Shown piece by piece: positions 33,214 through 42,258 of a stretch of DNA of 64,000 nucleotides. The notes under the pieces were generated by a model, which was not told the origin of the DNA, ran no database searches, and saw only the letters and a list, made by a program, of their open reading frames with translations. Each line of letters starts with the position of its first letter. The stretch's first letter is position 1. The stretch is from SIG455 sp045646385 (GTDB taxonomy: Bacteria > Bacillota > Clostridia > UMGS1810), in assembly GCA_045646385.1 (NCBI GenBank), contig JAZRKQ010000007.1:56994-120993 (forward strand). Reading direction: 5' to 3'. The position numbers and the translations under genes are program-made.

Positions 33214-34167
33214 TCATATAACTTTTTCTATTTCTTTAAGTATGGTATCTTTCGCTTCGTTAAGCGAACATTTAAGTGTTATACCTGCAGCGCGCATATG
33301 TCCTCCACCGCCGAGTGTTGCCGCAATTTTGGAAACATCTACGCTCTCGCCCGAACGCAGGCTGATTTTAACCTCGTCACCACGCTTTTTAAGGAACACA
33401 CCTACTTCTACGCCCTCTATACTTCTTGGGAGATTTGTAATAAAATCAACCTCGTCAAAGCGCATATCTTTGCTCTCTAACAGTTCGTCCGTTACATAGA
33501 TAACGGCAACTTTTCCGTTAAAATGCATTGTAAGTGTAGATGTTATATCGCCCACTATATCAATCTGCTTTTTGGTGTATGTGTCAAACAGATTTTTAAA
33601 TATTAACGCACTTTCTACACCGTTATCCAAAAGCGATGCACCGGCTTTCATAGTGCGTGATGTTGTGGACGAATACTTGAATCCGCCTGTGTCAGAAACT
33701 ATTGCGGTATAGACAGCATCTGCCATTGCGCCCGTAGGGGTTATACCCATAACGTCTGCTGCAAGGCAGTAAATAATCTCGCCTGCGGCAGCAGCATCGG
33801 GGATAACTGCATTAACCTTTGCAAAGCCCACGTTTGTGCGGTGGTGGTCTATGCAGGCAGTACGCTCTGCGGCGGCAAACTCTTCGCTTCTGCAGGAGAG
33901 TCTGTCAAGCCCTGCGCAGTCTATCGCTATATATGCGTCAAATTTCTGTCCGTCTTTTGCTGAGCATTCTTCGTTCCACACAAATTCAAGGTGATGCGGA
34001 ACGTCTTCACTGCTTATGCAAACGGCAGATTTTTTGCCGAGAGCAGACAGCATATACCACATACCAAGGCACGAGCCGACGCAGTCGCCATCAGGGTTTG
34101 TATGCCCGATGATGGCGAAATTGTCGTTATCTTCGATGAATTTTTTAATTTGGTTTAAACTCATCAT
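33214..34167 (-). CDS. nrnA: DHH-family oligoribonuclease / pAp phosphatase NrnA
   Basis: A 317-residue DHH-DHHA1 phosphoesterase that degrades nanoRNAs and pAp in Bacillus. Metal motifs include IIGHTNPDGDC, AIDCAG and IDHHRTN. The C-terminal substrate domain has GGGGHMRAAG. Length and motifs match NrnA rather than RecJ. Its ATG overlaps the rbfA stop codon (ATGA), showing translational coupling in the translation operon. Two E-type hairpins separate it from truB. Confidence 0.93.
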   Translation of the reverse strand: MMSLNQIKKFIEDNDNFAIIGHTNPDGDCVGSCLGMWYMLSALGKKSAVCISSEDVPHHLEFVWNEECSAKDGQKFDAYIAIDCAGLDRLSCRSEEFAAAERTACIDHHRTNVGFAKVNAVIPDAAAAGEIIYCLAADVMGITPTGAMADAVYTAIVSDTGGFKYSSTTSRTMKAGASLLDNGVESALIFKNLFDTYTKKQIDIVGDITSTLTMHFNGKVAVIYVTDELLESKDMRFDEVDFITNLPRSIEGVEVGVFLKKRGDEVKISLRSGESVDVSKIAATLGGGGHMRAAGITLKCSLNEAKDTILKEIEKVI

Positions 34168-34514
34168 ACTTTTCCCTCGTTAATTTTATGAATTAAATCA
34201 TTTATGTGCATACCATAGTCTACAGAACGGTCAAGCACGAAAGTGAAGTCCGGAGTTATACGCAAATTAAGGCGCGCAGAAATCTCACGGCGGATATATC
34301 CGGAGGCACTTTTTAACGCTTTTAAGGCATCTGCCTTTTCTTCCTCTGTGCCCATAACGGATATATGCGCTTTTGCGTATTTTAAATCCTTTGTTACGTC
34401 AACTGCCACAACCGATGTCATAGCAGGTATGCGCGGGTCTTTAAGCGTACGGATAACTGCCGCCAACTCGCGCAGGACTTCTTCTTTAATTCTATCTAAT
34501 CTGTTGTTAGCCAT
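34164..34514 (-). CDS. rbfA: 30S ribosome-binding factor A
   Basis: A KH-fold protein for late 30S maturation and cold adaptation. The 116-residue protein has the typical start NNRLDRIKEEVLREL, the central strand HISVMG, and LRITPDFTFVLDRSVDYGMHI, quoted by key part TPDFTFVLDRSVDYG, near the end. It lies 6 bases after infB and overlaps nrnA by 4 bases. This is the usual infB-rbfA-nrnA order. Confidence 0.95.
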   Translation of the reverse strand: MANNRLDRIKEEVLRELAAVIRTLKDPRIPAMTSVVAVDVTKDLKYAKAHISVMGTEEEKADALKALKSASGYIRREISARLNLRITPDFTFVLDRSVDYGMHINDLIHKINEGKV

Positions 34515-34520
34515 TTATAT

Positions 34521-37010
34521 TTACCTTTCCACTTCTTGCATATCAAACGACTCAATTATATCGCCATCTTTGATATCGTTGAAGTTTTCAATACCGATAC
34601 CACATTCGTAACCGGAGGCAACCTCTTTTGCATCGTCTTTAAAGCGCTTGAGCGATGAGAGCACGCCCTCGTGGATAACAATGCCGTCACGCACGATACG
34701 CACCTGAGAATTACGCAGGATTTTACCCTCCTGAACGTAACCGCCGGCAATTGTACCAACGCCTGATACTTTGAAGGTGTTACGAACTTCTGCGTGTCCG
34801 TATACCACTTCTTTGAATTCAGGTGCAAGCATACCTTTCATAGCGGATTCTATTTCCTCTATAGCGGTGTAGATAACTCTGTATGTGCGGATATCTACAT
34901 TGTCACGCGCTGCAGTTGAAACTGCCTGAGCATTCGGACGTACGTTAAAGCCTACGATTACTGCGTTAGATGCAGCGGCAAGCATAACGTCGCTTTCGGT
35001 AATTCCGCCTACGCCGCCGTGAATACAAGCCACGCGCACTTCTTCGTTTGAAAGTTTTTCAAGCGACTGTTTAACAGCCTCAACCGATCCCTGAACGTCT
35101 GCTTTAACGATGATGTTAAAGGTTTTCATCTCGCCCTCTTTAATATGGTCAAAGAGAGAGTCAAGAGATACTGCCTTGCGTGACTGGTTAGCCTCTTCTT
35201 TTGCTTTGAACTTTCTCTGTTCTACTACTTCTCTTGCTTTACGCTCGTCTGTTACTGCGTAGAAAGCATCACCGCCGTCGGGAACTTCGCTTAAACCGAT
35301 AATCTCAACCGGAACGGACGGGCCTGCTTTTTTAACCTGATTGCCTCTGTCGTCTACCATAGCACGAACTCTGCCGACTGCCGTACCTGCAACTACAATA
35401 TCGCCTACACGGAGTGTACCGTTCTGTACAAGAACTGTTGCAACGGGACCGCGACCTTTGTCTAGCTGAGCCTCAACAACTGTACCTTTACCCATTCTGT
35501 CGGGGTTGGCTTTAAGTTCTTTCATATCTGCAACGAGAGTTACCATTTCGAGCAGTTCGTCAATATTTTTATTGAATTTAGCAGAGATAGGCACGCAGAT
35601 AGTGTCGCCGCCCCATTCTTCTGGTACTAAGTCGTACTCGGTGAGTTCCTGCTTGATTCTGTCGGGGTTAGCGCCCTCTTTATCGATTTTGTTTATTGCA
35701 ACGATAATTGTAACTCCTGCGGCTTTTGCATGGTTAATAGCCTCAACTGTCTGTGGCATAATACCGTCGTCTGCCGCAACAACAATGATTGCAATATCAG
35801 TTACCTGTGCACCACGCAGACGCATAGCAGTAAACGCTTCGTGACCGGGAGTGTCTAAGAAAGTGATTTTTTTATCGTGAATACGCACACGGTACGCACC
35901 GATATGCTGTGTAATTCCGCCTGCCTCTTTTGCTATTACGTTTGTGTTACGGATAGCGTCAAGAAGTGATGTTTTACCATGGTCAACGTGACCCATAACA
36001 ACTACAACCGGTGAACGCGGTTTTAAACTTTCGGGAGCGTCTTCAACGTCGTTAAATAGTTTATCCTCTTCGGTAACAATTATGAGTTTTTCAACAATAA
36101 AGCCTAAATCTTCGCCGACAAGTGATGCGGTGTCGAAGTCTATTGTTTGAGAAACAGATGCCATAATGCCCAGTTCAAAAAGTTTTTTAACAACTGTAGA
36201 TGCAGGCAGTTTCATAAGTTCTGCAAACTCGCCGACTGAAATTTCGTCCGGTACTTCTATAACTGCAGGCTCTTTCTTTTCTTCCTCTTTTTTCTTTACG
36301 GGAGTTTTCTGTACTACTGTCTTTTCCTGCTTTTTAGGACCTTTTTTGATTTTCTGTTTCTTTTCTGCCTTGTCGCTCATATCCATATCGACAAGTTTTT
36401 CGATTTTTTCAGTATCGAGTTTGTCAAGGTCTACCACGTTCTGACGGGTATCGATAACTTTACGTGTATCCTCTTTTTTGATTTCGATACTTTCAATATC
36501 GTTATTTTCAGAAACAGATTTTTTAAGTTGCTCAAGTTCCTCGGCACGTTTTTTGTCGAGTTCTGCTTTTTTCTGTTTTTCCAGGCGTTCCTGCTCTTTT
36601 TTCTTGGCAATTTTCTCTGCCTTTTCAGCAGCGATTTTATCAGCCTGTGCTTTTTCAGCCGCTTTGCGCTCCTCTTCAGCCTTTTTGGCAGCGGCTTCTT
36701 CAGCGGCTTTCTTGGCTTTTGCTTCTGCTTCTTTAGCAGCCTTTTTAGCCTCGCGCTCAGCGTTGGCTTTTTCGCGTTCTGCAGAGAGTTCGGCATTTAT
36801 TTTTGTATATGCCTCCAAGATTGTATCACCGTTATCGTATTGTTTTAAATGGTGCGCGAAAAACACGTTGATTTCGTCACCTGTAATTGACGCAGTGGAG
36901 TTTTTCTTTTCGATATCGTACTTTGCTAAAAGTTCTGTCATATCTTTAACAGTCATACCGAATTTTTTTGCAAAATCCGATAATTTGATTTTTGTACCAC
37001 CGTTTGTCAT
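34521..37010 (-). CDS. infB: Translation initiation factor IF-2
   Basis: A GTPase that brings fMet-tRNA to the 30S subunit. The 829-residue protein has an N-terminal IF2N motif (about 1-55). A long Lys/Glu/Ala-rich helical linker (about 75-240) is followed by a second IF2N domain. The G domain has GHVDHGKT, DTPGHEAF and NKID (about 340-450). Domains 2-4 end in the GTIAGGYVQEGKI block. It overlaps ylxQ by 4 bases in the nusA operon. Confidence 0.97.
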   Translation of the reverse strand: MTNGGTKIKLSDFAKKFGMTVKDMTELLAKYDIEKKNSTASITGDEINVFFAHHLKQYDNGDTILEAYTKINAELSAEREKANAEREAKKAAKEAEAKAKKAAEEAAAKKAEEERKAAEKAQADKIAAEKAEKIAKKKEQERLEKQKKAELDKKRAEELEQLKKSVSENNDIESIEIKKEDTRKVIDTRQNVVDLDKLDTEKIEKLVDMDMSDKAEKKQKIKKGPKKQEKTVVQKTPVKKKEEEKKEPAVIEVPDEISVGEFAELMKLPASTVVKKLFELGIMASVSQTIDFDTASLVGEDLGFIVEKLIIVTEEDKLFNDVEDAPESLKPRSPVVVVMGHVDHGKTSLLDAIRNTNVIAKEAGGITQHIGAYRVRIHDKKITFLDTPGHEAFTAMRLRGAQVTDIAIIVVAADDGIMPQTVEAINHAKAAGVTIIVAINKIDKEGANPDRIKQELTEYDLVPEEWGGDTICVPISAKFNKNIDELLEMVTLVADMKELKANPDRMGKGTVVEAQLDKGRGPVATVLVQNGTLRVGDIVVAGTAVGRVRAMVDDRGNQVKKAGPSVPVEIIGLSEVPDGGDAFYAVTDERKAREVVEQRKFKAKEEANQSRKAVSLDSLFDHIKEGEMKTFNIIVKADVQGSVEAVKQSLEKLSNEEVRVACIHGGVGGITESDVMLAAASNAVIVGFNVRPNAQAVSTAARDNVDIRTYRVIYTAIEEIESAMKGMLAPEFKEVVYGHAEVRNTFKVSGVGTIAGGYVQEGKILRNSQVRIVRDGIVIHEGVLSSLKRFKDDAKEVASGYECGIGIENFNDIKDGDIIESFDMQEVER

Positions 37011-37324
37011 AATACTTCACCTCCGTTATTGATTGCCTTTTCTATGCTTTTGGCAAAACCTGCATCGCGTATTGCGATTACAGCGTTAAAACTGTTACCG
37101 ATTGCGCGGCCCAGTTCTTCTTTAGTGCCTAATGAAATGTATTTAACATTATAATATGCGCAACTGTCTGTAACTGACTTAAATGTGTTAGCGCCTGCGT
37201 CCTCTGCTAAAATCACCAGCGCCGCAGAGCCGTTCCTGATTGATTCTTTAACGGCGTCCTCGCCGCTTGCAACCTTGCCGGCACGCTTTGCCAGCGATAC
37301 TGTAGTTGGAATTTTAATTTTCAT
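37007..37324 (-). CDS. ylxQ: L7Ae/L30e-like ribosomal-associated protein YlxQ
   Basis: A 105-residue protein of the L7Ae/L30e/S12e fold with LAKRAGKVASGEDAV near the N-terminus and LVILAEDAGANT. It binds RNA in its family, and in Bacillus it has been reported to bind K-turns. The in-frame GTG at 37327 is alternative; ATG at 37324 is preferred. It overlaps rnpM and infB, as in most Firmicutes. Confidence 0.9.
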   Translation of the reverse strand: MKIKIPTTVSLAKRAGKVASGEDAVKESIRNGSAALVILAEDAGANTFKSVTDSCAYYNVKYISLGTKEELGRAIGNSFNAVIAIRDAGFAKSIEKAINNGGEVL

Positions 37325-37571
37325 CACATCCGATTAAATTTGATAATTCGTCATAAACCGATTCCGGTACAGGACAACGCAGTACAGAAGATATGCGCTT
37401 TTTTTTGATGGCAGATGCAAGGCATTTTTTATCTTTACAAAGATATGCGCTTCTGCCCGTTATATTTAACGCAACCGTGCCGTCAGGTGCTTTTCCTATC
37501 TTTAAAAATTCGCTTTTATCGGCTTTTCTGCCGCATCCTGCGCACGTTCTTGTTTTTGCGGGATTTCTCAT
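37314..37571 (-). CDS. rnpM: RNase P modulator RnpM (YlxR)
   Basis: An 85-residue YlxR-family RNA-binding protein. It carries the family motif RTCAGCGRKADKSEFL and the GRSAYLCKDKKCLASAIKKKR block, quoted by key part GRSAYLCKDKKC. RnpM was shown in Bacillus to bind RNase P RNA and modulate its activity. It overlaps nusA by 4 bases and ylxQ by about 11 bases. Confidence 0.92.
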   Translation of the reverse strand: MRNPAKTRTCAGCGRKADKSEFLKIGKAPDGTVALNITGRSAYLCKDKKCLASAIKKKRISSVLRCPVPESVYDELSNLIGCDEN

Positions 37572-38767
37572 TCTTCCTCGCCGTCCGCGTCATCATCGTT
37601 TGCATCTACTGCAAAAGAACCCAAATCGCCGGTGAAGATATCACCAATGGTGGTTGTAGTTGTACCCCAGTCGTTGTAGTTGTCTGCTTCTGTGTCGGGT
37701 TTGATGTCTATTTTATAACCGCACAGTTTAACTGCTAAACGTGCGTTCTGACCGTCTTTACCGATTGCCAGTGAAAGCACGCTCTGGTCTACAAATACCA
37801 ATGCAGCACGCTCTGCCTCATTGATTTTGATGTCTGTAATATCAACCGGTGAGAATGCTGAACGAATCATCTTAACGGGGTCGTCGTAGTAGAGAACGAT
37901 GTCGATTTTTTCGCCGTTTAATTCGTCCATAACTTTCTGTATACGCATACCGTTTTTACCAACGCATGCACCGATTGGCTCTACATCTTTATCGTGCGAT
38001 ACAACCGCTACTTTTGTTCTTGAACCTGCAACTCTGGAGATTGCTTTAATCTCAACAGTGCCGTCTGCAATTTCGGGGATTTCAAGTTTAAGTAAGTTTT
38101 CAACAAGACCTGTTCTTGTTCTTGAAACCATAATAGCGGGCTCGTTAAAGCGTACTTTTTCGGTTTTTACATTTGCTACGTAAAGTTTTAACTGCTGATG
38201 GAAATAATAACGGTCTGCAGGTGACTGCTCGTTTGCAGGTAAGATTGCCTCCAACTCGCCAACCTGTTTGCCAAGGCTTACACCGATATCGATGTAGATA
38301 TCATTGCCTTTGCTGCGCTGGATAATACCTGTAATCATACCGTTCTGCAAAGATGCAAATTCTGAAAGCATTATCTGTCTTTCAGCCTCGCGTACTCTCT
38401 GCACAACCATCTGCTTTGCCGCCTGAGCAGCAATTCTGCCGAACTCTTTTGGTGTATCTTCAATGTTCAAAACGTCGCCCACTTCAATAGACGGATCATA
38501 CTCTTTAGCCTCGTCAACGAGTATCTGGATCATATCGTCTTCAATCTCGTCATCAGTTGCAACAACGTCTTTTTGTATATACACCTTGATGTCGCCTGTT
38601 TTTCTGTTTAAATCTACTTTAAAATTCTCGTTGGCGGTGTTGTAGTTTTTCTTGTATGCTGATACCAGACCTGCCTCCAATGCTTCAAGGACTATCTCCT
38701 TGTCGATGCCTTTCTGCTCTGCGATGTCGTTTAATGCACGCATAAACTCAGCGTTTAATTTAGCCAT
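37568..38767 (-). CDS. nusA: Transcription termination/antitermination factor NusA
   Basis: A 399-residue RNA polymerase-binding factor. The N-terminal domain (about 1-125) starts with FMRALNDIAEQKGI. S1 (about 132-200) follows, then KH1 with GACVGKNGMRIQ near residue 255, and KH2 with LAIGKDGQNARLAVKLCG near residue 335. An acidic tail ends the protein, and there are no E. coli-type AR repeats, as usual for Firmicutes. It is preceded by rimP in the standard operon order. Confidence 0.97.
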   Translation of the reverse strand: MAKLNAEFMRALNDIAEQKGIDKEIVLEALEAGLVSAYKKNYNTANENFKVDLNRKTGDIKVYIQKDVVATDDEIEDDMIQILVDEAKEYDPSIEVGDVLNIEDTPKEFGRIAAQAAKQMVVQRVREAERQIMLSEFASLQNGMITGIIQRSKGNDIYIDIGVSLGKQVGELEAILPANEQSPADRYYFHQQLKLYVANVKTEKVRFNEPAIMVSRTRTGLVENLLKLEIPEIADGTVEIKAISRVAGSRTKVAVVSHDKDVEPIGACVGKNGMRIQKVMDELNGEKIDIVLYYDDPVKMIRSAFSPVDITDIKINEAERAALVFVDQSVLSLAIGKDGQNARLAVKLCGYKIDIKPDTEADNYNDWGTTTTTIGDIFTGDLGSFAVDANDDDADGEEE

Positions 38768-38788
38768 TTTTCCAAATCCCTCCGTATT

Positions 38789-39265
38789 TTAAAATATGCC
38801 GTCAAGGCTTAGTTTTACATAAGTTGTTTCTCTCTGGGCGATGGTAAACTCACCGCCGTCAGTTTCAAGTGTAATGATTCCGTCTTCAAACGATTTCAAA
38901 TCGCCTGTTACAACTTTTGAGCCGTTTACCGATTTGTAAAGACCGATATCAACCTTACTGCCGATAAATTTTGCAAAATGCTCTGCCGTTTTGAGCGCCC
39001 TGTCAAGACCGGGAGAGGAAACCTCCAGCATATACGCCTGCTCAATCGGGTCAGACGTGTCAAGCACATCAGACAGCGCACGCGAAACTGCCTCGCACTC
39101 GTCGAGCGATACATTTCTTTCGGCATCTTTCATATCAAGAAAAATGCGAAGATAGTACTCGCCGCCCTCTTTTTTGAACTCAATGTCGTAAATTTCGCAG
39201 CCGTTTTCGTCTGCAATAGGTGCAGCCAGTTTTAAAATCTCTGCACATACGTCGGTTTTTTTCAT
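38789..39265 (-). CDS. rimP: Ribosome maturation factor RimP
   Basis: A 158-residue 30S assembly factor with the conserved YDIEFKKEGGEYYLRIFLD and the LEVSSPGLDRALKT motif, ending in an Sm-like C-terminal fold. ATG at 39265 follows AGGAG by 7 bases; an in-frame GTG at 39268 is too close. It is the first gene of the rimP-nusA-rnpM-ylxQ-infB-rbfA-nrnA run. I could not pick a convincing promoter in the 110-base gap, which also holds the tmcAL terminator. Confidence 0.95.
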   Translation of the reverse strand: MKKTDVCAEILKLAAPIADENGCEIYDIEFKKEGGEYYLRIFLDMKDAERNVSLDECEAVSRALSDVLDTSDPIEQAYMLEVSSPGLDRALKTAEHFAKFIGSKVDIGLYKSVNGSKVVTGDLKSFEDGIITLETDGGEFTIAQRETTYVKLSLDGIF

Positions 39266-39284
39266 CACACCACTCCTAATACAA

Positions 39285-39315
39285 ACGAAAGAGTGGGTTT
39301 GTCAACCCACTCCTT
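39285..39315 (-). terminator. Terminator after tmcAL
   Basis: GAGTGGGTT, loop, AACCCACTC, then TTTCGTTTG on the minus strand, 60 bases past the tmcAL stop. Confidence 0.7.
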
Positions 39316-39378
39316 CGCAAAAGTAATTATTGTCAATACATATATTACCACGCAATTTAATAAAATGCAAGCATTTTT

Positions 39379-40533
39379 TTAAATTTTTACCGGAGAATTA
39401 TAAAAATCCATACCTGCGCCGCGTTTTTTTGAGTTTTCACACGCAAGTGCGGCAATGTCTGTTGCCAGAATGTCGTATTTGAAAGTGCTGTTTACACTTG
39501 GTGTAAAGTCGGCAGTTTTAACTACGAACGGGATTGAAGTCTTTTCTTTATTCTCCTTTAATAATGCCGCGCCCTTGTCTGTCATACCGAGTATACGCAC
39601 ATAGTCGCACGTTTTATCTTTCTCCATGCCGACAAGTCCCGCCAGTACTGTGCGCTTAACTCTGCTTAATGTATATCGGCGGCTTACCATAGACTGATAA
39701 AACTCGTCGAGGTTTGTTGCCTGCTTTGCAGATGATATAAGTTTGTTTTCAAATCCGTCTTCTATTAAAGGAAGATTTTTCAAATTATCTGAATTACACG
39801 TTCTGTAAAAACCGAGTATAAAATTTTCAAGATTGCTCATTCTGTAAGTGTCGCCCGAAAGTTCGTACGGAACTAACGAAGATGCGTCCTCTCCCGTCGC
39901 CATTGCTTTTCGTATGGCGGTGGACGATGCATAAATTCCGTCCGTTTCTGTACTGTGATGCTCTGCCTTGTGCCTTGCTACAGGGTAAATTTTTAAATTT
40001 GCATTGGATTTAAGCATAGCAGAAATATATGCAATGCCGAGCATATCATTAGGGTTTTTAAGGTAAGATGAAACTTCGGGATACAGATTATCCATTGCGC
40101 TCTGCAATGAAGCGGGATATGATGCACCGTTTTGCATAATCTGTTCTATATGTTCTTTTAAAGCAGAATTTTCGCTTGATAAAATTTCAGCACAACGCAC
40201 AAGTGCTTCTGCATCTGCAGACTCGCTGCCGAAACTTATGGCATTTACAAGATTGGATTTTGATAAAATCTCTATTCCGCCTTTTGCAAAAACATCGGCT
40301 GATTGAAGCACATACCACGCAGGCAGTTCTATAACTATGTCTGCCCCGTTTTCAAGCGCCGCTTTTGCGCGTGACCATTTATCATACACGGCAACTTCGC
40401 CCCGTTGAACGAACGAGCCGCTCATAACGCACACGCAAGACTCGCAGCCGGAAAGTTTCTTCGCCTGCTCAATCTGATATTTATGTCCGTTGTGGAACGG
40501 ATTGTACTCACAAATAATGCCTACTGCGGTCAT
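39379..40533 (-). CDS. tmcAL: tRNA(Met) cytidine acetate ligase
   Basis: A 384-residue nucleotidyltransferase-fold enzyme (formerly YlbM) that makes ac4C34 of elongator tRNA-Met from acetate and ATP. It shows GIICEYNPFHNGHKYQI at the N-terminus, VMSGSFVQRGEVAVYDKWSRA, quoted by key part SGSFVQRGEVA, and ADIVIELP. The ATG at 40533 follows AAGGAG by 7 bases; the longer frame would run into the tRNA gene. It is 23 bases downstream of tRNA-Arg(CCG) and probably shares its promoter. Confidence 0.93.
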   Translation of the reverse strand: MTAVGIICEYNPFHNGHKYQIEQAKKLSGCESCVCVMSGSFVQRGEVAVYDKWSRAKAALENGADIVIELPAWYVLQSADVFAKGGIEILSKSNLVNAISFGSESADAEALVRCAEILSSENSALKEHIEQIMQNGASYPASLQSAMDNLYPEVSSYLKNPNDMLGIAYISAMLKSNANLKIYPVARHKAEHHSTETDGIYASSTAIRKAMATGEDASSLVPYELSGDTYRMSNLENFILGFYRTCNSDNLKNLPLIEDGFENKLISSAKQATNLDEFYQSMVSRRYTLSRVKRTVLAGLVGMEKDKTCDYVRILGMTDKGAALLKENKEKTSIPFVVKTADFTPSVNSTFKYDILATDIAALACENSKKRGAGMDFYNSPVKI

Positions 40534-40556
40534 CTGGACACTCCTTAAAAAATCAA

Positions 40557-40630
40557 TACGCCTGATGCGATTCGAACGCACGGCCTTCAGAGTCGGAGTC
40601 TGACACTCTATCCAACTGAGCTACAGGCGC
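40557..40630 (-). tRNA. tRNA-Arg, anticodon CCG
   Basis: A 74-base cloverleaf on the minus strand. The acceptor is GCGCCTG with CAGGCGT (1-72 is G-U), with an A discriminator. The anticodon loop is CTCCGAC, flanked by TCAGA/TCTGA, and the T loop is TTCGAAT. No CCA is encoded. It reads CGG codons. Confidence 0.95.
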
Positions 40631-40640
40631 ATATATGCTT

Positions 40641-40669
40641 ATTATACATAAAACGTAAAAACGTGTCAA
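40641..40669 (-). promoter_or_regulatory. Promoter of tRNA-Arg(CCG) and tmcAL
   Basis: Minus strand TTGACA, 17 bases, TATAAT, 11 bases before the tRNA 5' end. Perfect consensus, as usual for stable RNA genes. Confidence 0.9.
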
Positions 40670-40758
40670 GAAGATAGGTTTGTCGAAAAATTTGATTTTG
40701 ATTTCACATAATAAATTCCAATCGTGGCATAATAACAAAAAACGAAAGGACAACACAT

Positions 40759-42258
40759 ATGCGAAAAAGCGGAATTTTGCTGCCTGTGTTTTCGTTGCCG
40801 TCGCGCTACGGAATAGGCTGTTTTTCAAAAGAGGCAAAAAAGTTTATAGATTTTCTTGAAATGGCGGCGCAATCTTACTGGCAGATACTGCCGCTTGGTC
40901 CTACGTCTTACGGTGACTCGCCGTATCAGAGTCCGTCGTCATTTGCTGGGAATCCGTACTTTATAGATATAGACACGCTTTGCAATGATGGTTTGCTCAC
41001 GTTGGAAGAATGTGCCGAATACCGAGGAAAAGTTCCCGACGGTGAAAGCATAGATTATGAGTTTTTGTATAAAACACGCTCTAGCATATTGTATAAGGCG
41101 TTTTTAAGGTTTGATAAAAACGAAGACTATCACCTCTTTGCCCACGCAGAAAAATACTGGCTTGACGATTATGCGCAGTTTATGGCGGTTAAAAGGCGGC
41201 TTGGAGATATAGGGCTTGCAGAATGGGAAAACCCAATCCGTATGCGAAACGAAGATGCGTTAAAACCGCTGATTGCCGAACTTGAAAACGAGATAGAATA
41301 CTATAAATTTGAACAGTATCAGTTTATGAGGCAATGGATAGAGATAAAAACCTATGCCAATAGAAAAGGCATAGAGATTATAGGAGATATGCCTATATAT
41401 ACGGCATACGACAGTGCAGACGTGTGGTCAAAACCTTATCTTTTTCGTCTTGATAAAAACCGCCTGCCAACCCATGTGGCAGGTTGCCCGCCCGACCCGT
41501 TCTCGCCAGACGGTCAACTGTGGGGCAATCCCGTTTATGATTGGACCGCCCATGCCGAAACTGATTACGAGTGGTGGACGGAGCGTATGAAACGCAGTAT
41601 GCGTTTGTATGACGTTGTGCGGATAGACCATTTCAGAGGGTTTGAAAGTTACTACGAAATAGATGCAGAAAGTAAAACCGCGCGCAAGGGCAAATGGCGA
41701 AAGGGTGCGGGGATAGACCTTTTTAAAACGCTTGATAAAAAATGCCCCGACCTTAAAATTATAGCAGAAGATTTAGGGTTCATCACTCAGGACGTTAAAG
41801 ATTTGCTTGAAAAAACGGGTTATGCAGGCATGAAAGTTCTGCAATTTGCGTTTTCGGCTGACGGAGACGACTACCTCCCTCACAATTATATTAAAAACTG
41901 CATAGTATACACAGGCACGCACGATAACCCCACCACACTCGGCTGGGTGCAGACTGCAGAAAGGGAAGACCTTGCCTGTGCTATGGAGTATATAGGAATA
42001 GACGGTACAGACGTTTTAAAAGTGTGCAAAGGTTTTGTCCGCCTTGCAATGTCAAGCGTTGCCGACACGTGCATAATCCCCTTGCAGGATTGGCTTATGC
42101 TCGGTGATGATGCACGTATAAACACACCCGGCACACTTGGCGGCAACTGGTGTTGGCGAATGAACGGATTAAGCGATAAAACCGCCGCAGAGATTGCGCG
42201 CATCACAGCGCTTTACGGCAGAGATAAAAATAGCAGAAAGGCTGATAAAAATGTTTAA
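40759..42258 (+). CDS. malQ: 4-alpha-glucanotransferase (amylomaltase)
   Basis: A 499-residue GH77 enzyme that transfers alpha-1,4-glucan segments and recycles maltodextrins. It begins RKSGILLPVFSLPSRYGIG and has SYWQILPLGPT. The catalytic region has VVRIDHFRGFESYYEI (nucleophile Asp), IIAEDLGFIT (acid/base Glu) and the TGTHDNPTTLGW block with the stabilising Asp. ATG follows AAAGGA. Its last codons overlap glgP by 8 bases, so the two form a glycogen/maltodextrin degradation operon. Confidence 0.96.
   Translation: MRKSGILLPVFSLPSRYGIGCFSKEAKKFIDFLEMAAQSYWQILPLGPTSYGDSPYQSPSSFAGNPYFIDIDTLCNDGLLTLEECAEYRGKVPDGESIDYEFLYKTRSSILYKAFLRFDKNEDYHLFAHAEKYWLDDYAQFMAVKRRLGDIGLAEWENPIRMRNEDALKPLIAELENEIEYYKFEQYQFMRQWIEIKTYANRKGIEIIGDMPIYTAYDSADVWSKPYLFRLDKNRLPTHVAGCPPDPFSPDGQLWGNPVYDWTAHAETDYEWWTERMKRSMRLYDVVRIDHFRGFESYYEIDAESKTARKGKWRKGAGIDLFKTLDKKCPDLKIIAEDLGFITQDVKDLLEKTGYAGMKVLQFAFSADGDDYLPHNYIKNCIVYTGTHDNPTTLGWVQTAEREDLACAMEYIGIDGTDVLKVCKGFVRLAMSSVADTCIIPLQDWLMLGDDARINTPGTLGGNWCWRMNGLSDKTAAEIARITALYGRDKNSRKADKNV

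Noticed and set aside
36431..36796. Lys/Arg-rich frame opposite or overlapping infB
   Set aside because: It is a shifted reading of the low-complexity linker of IF-2.
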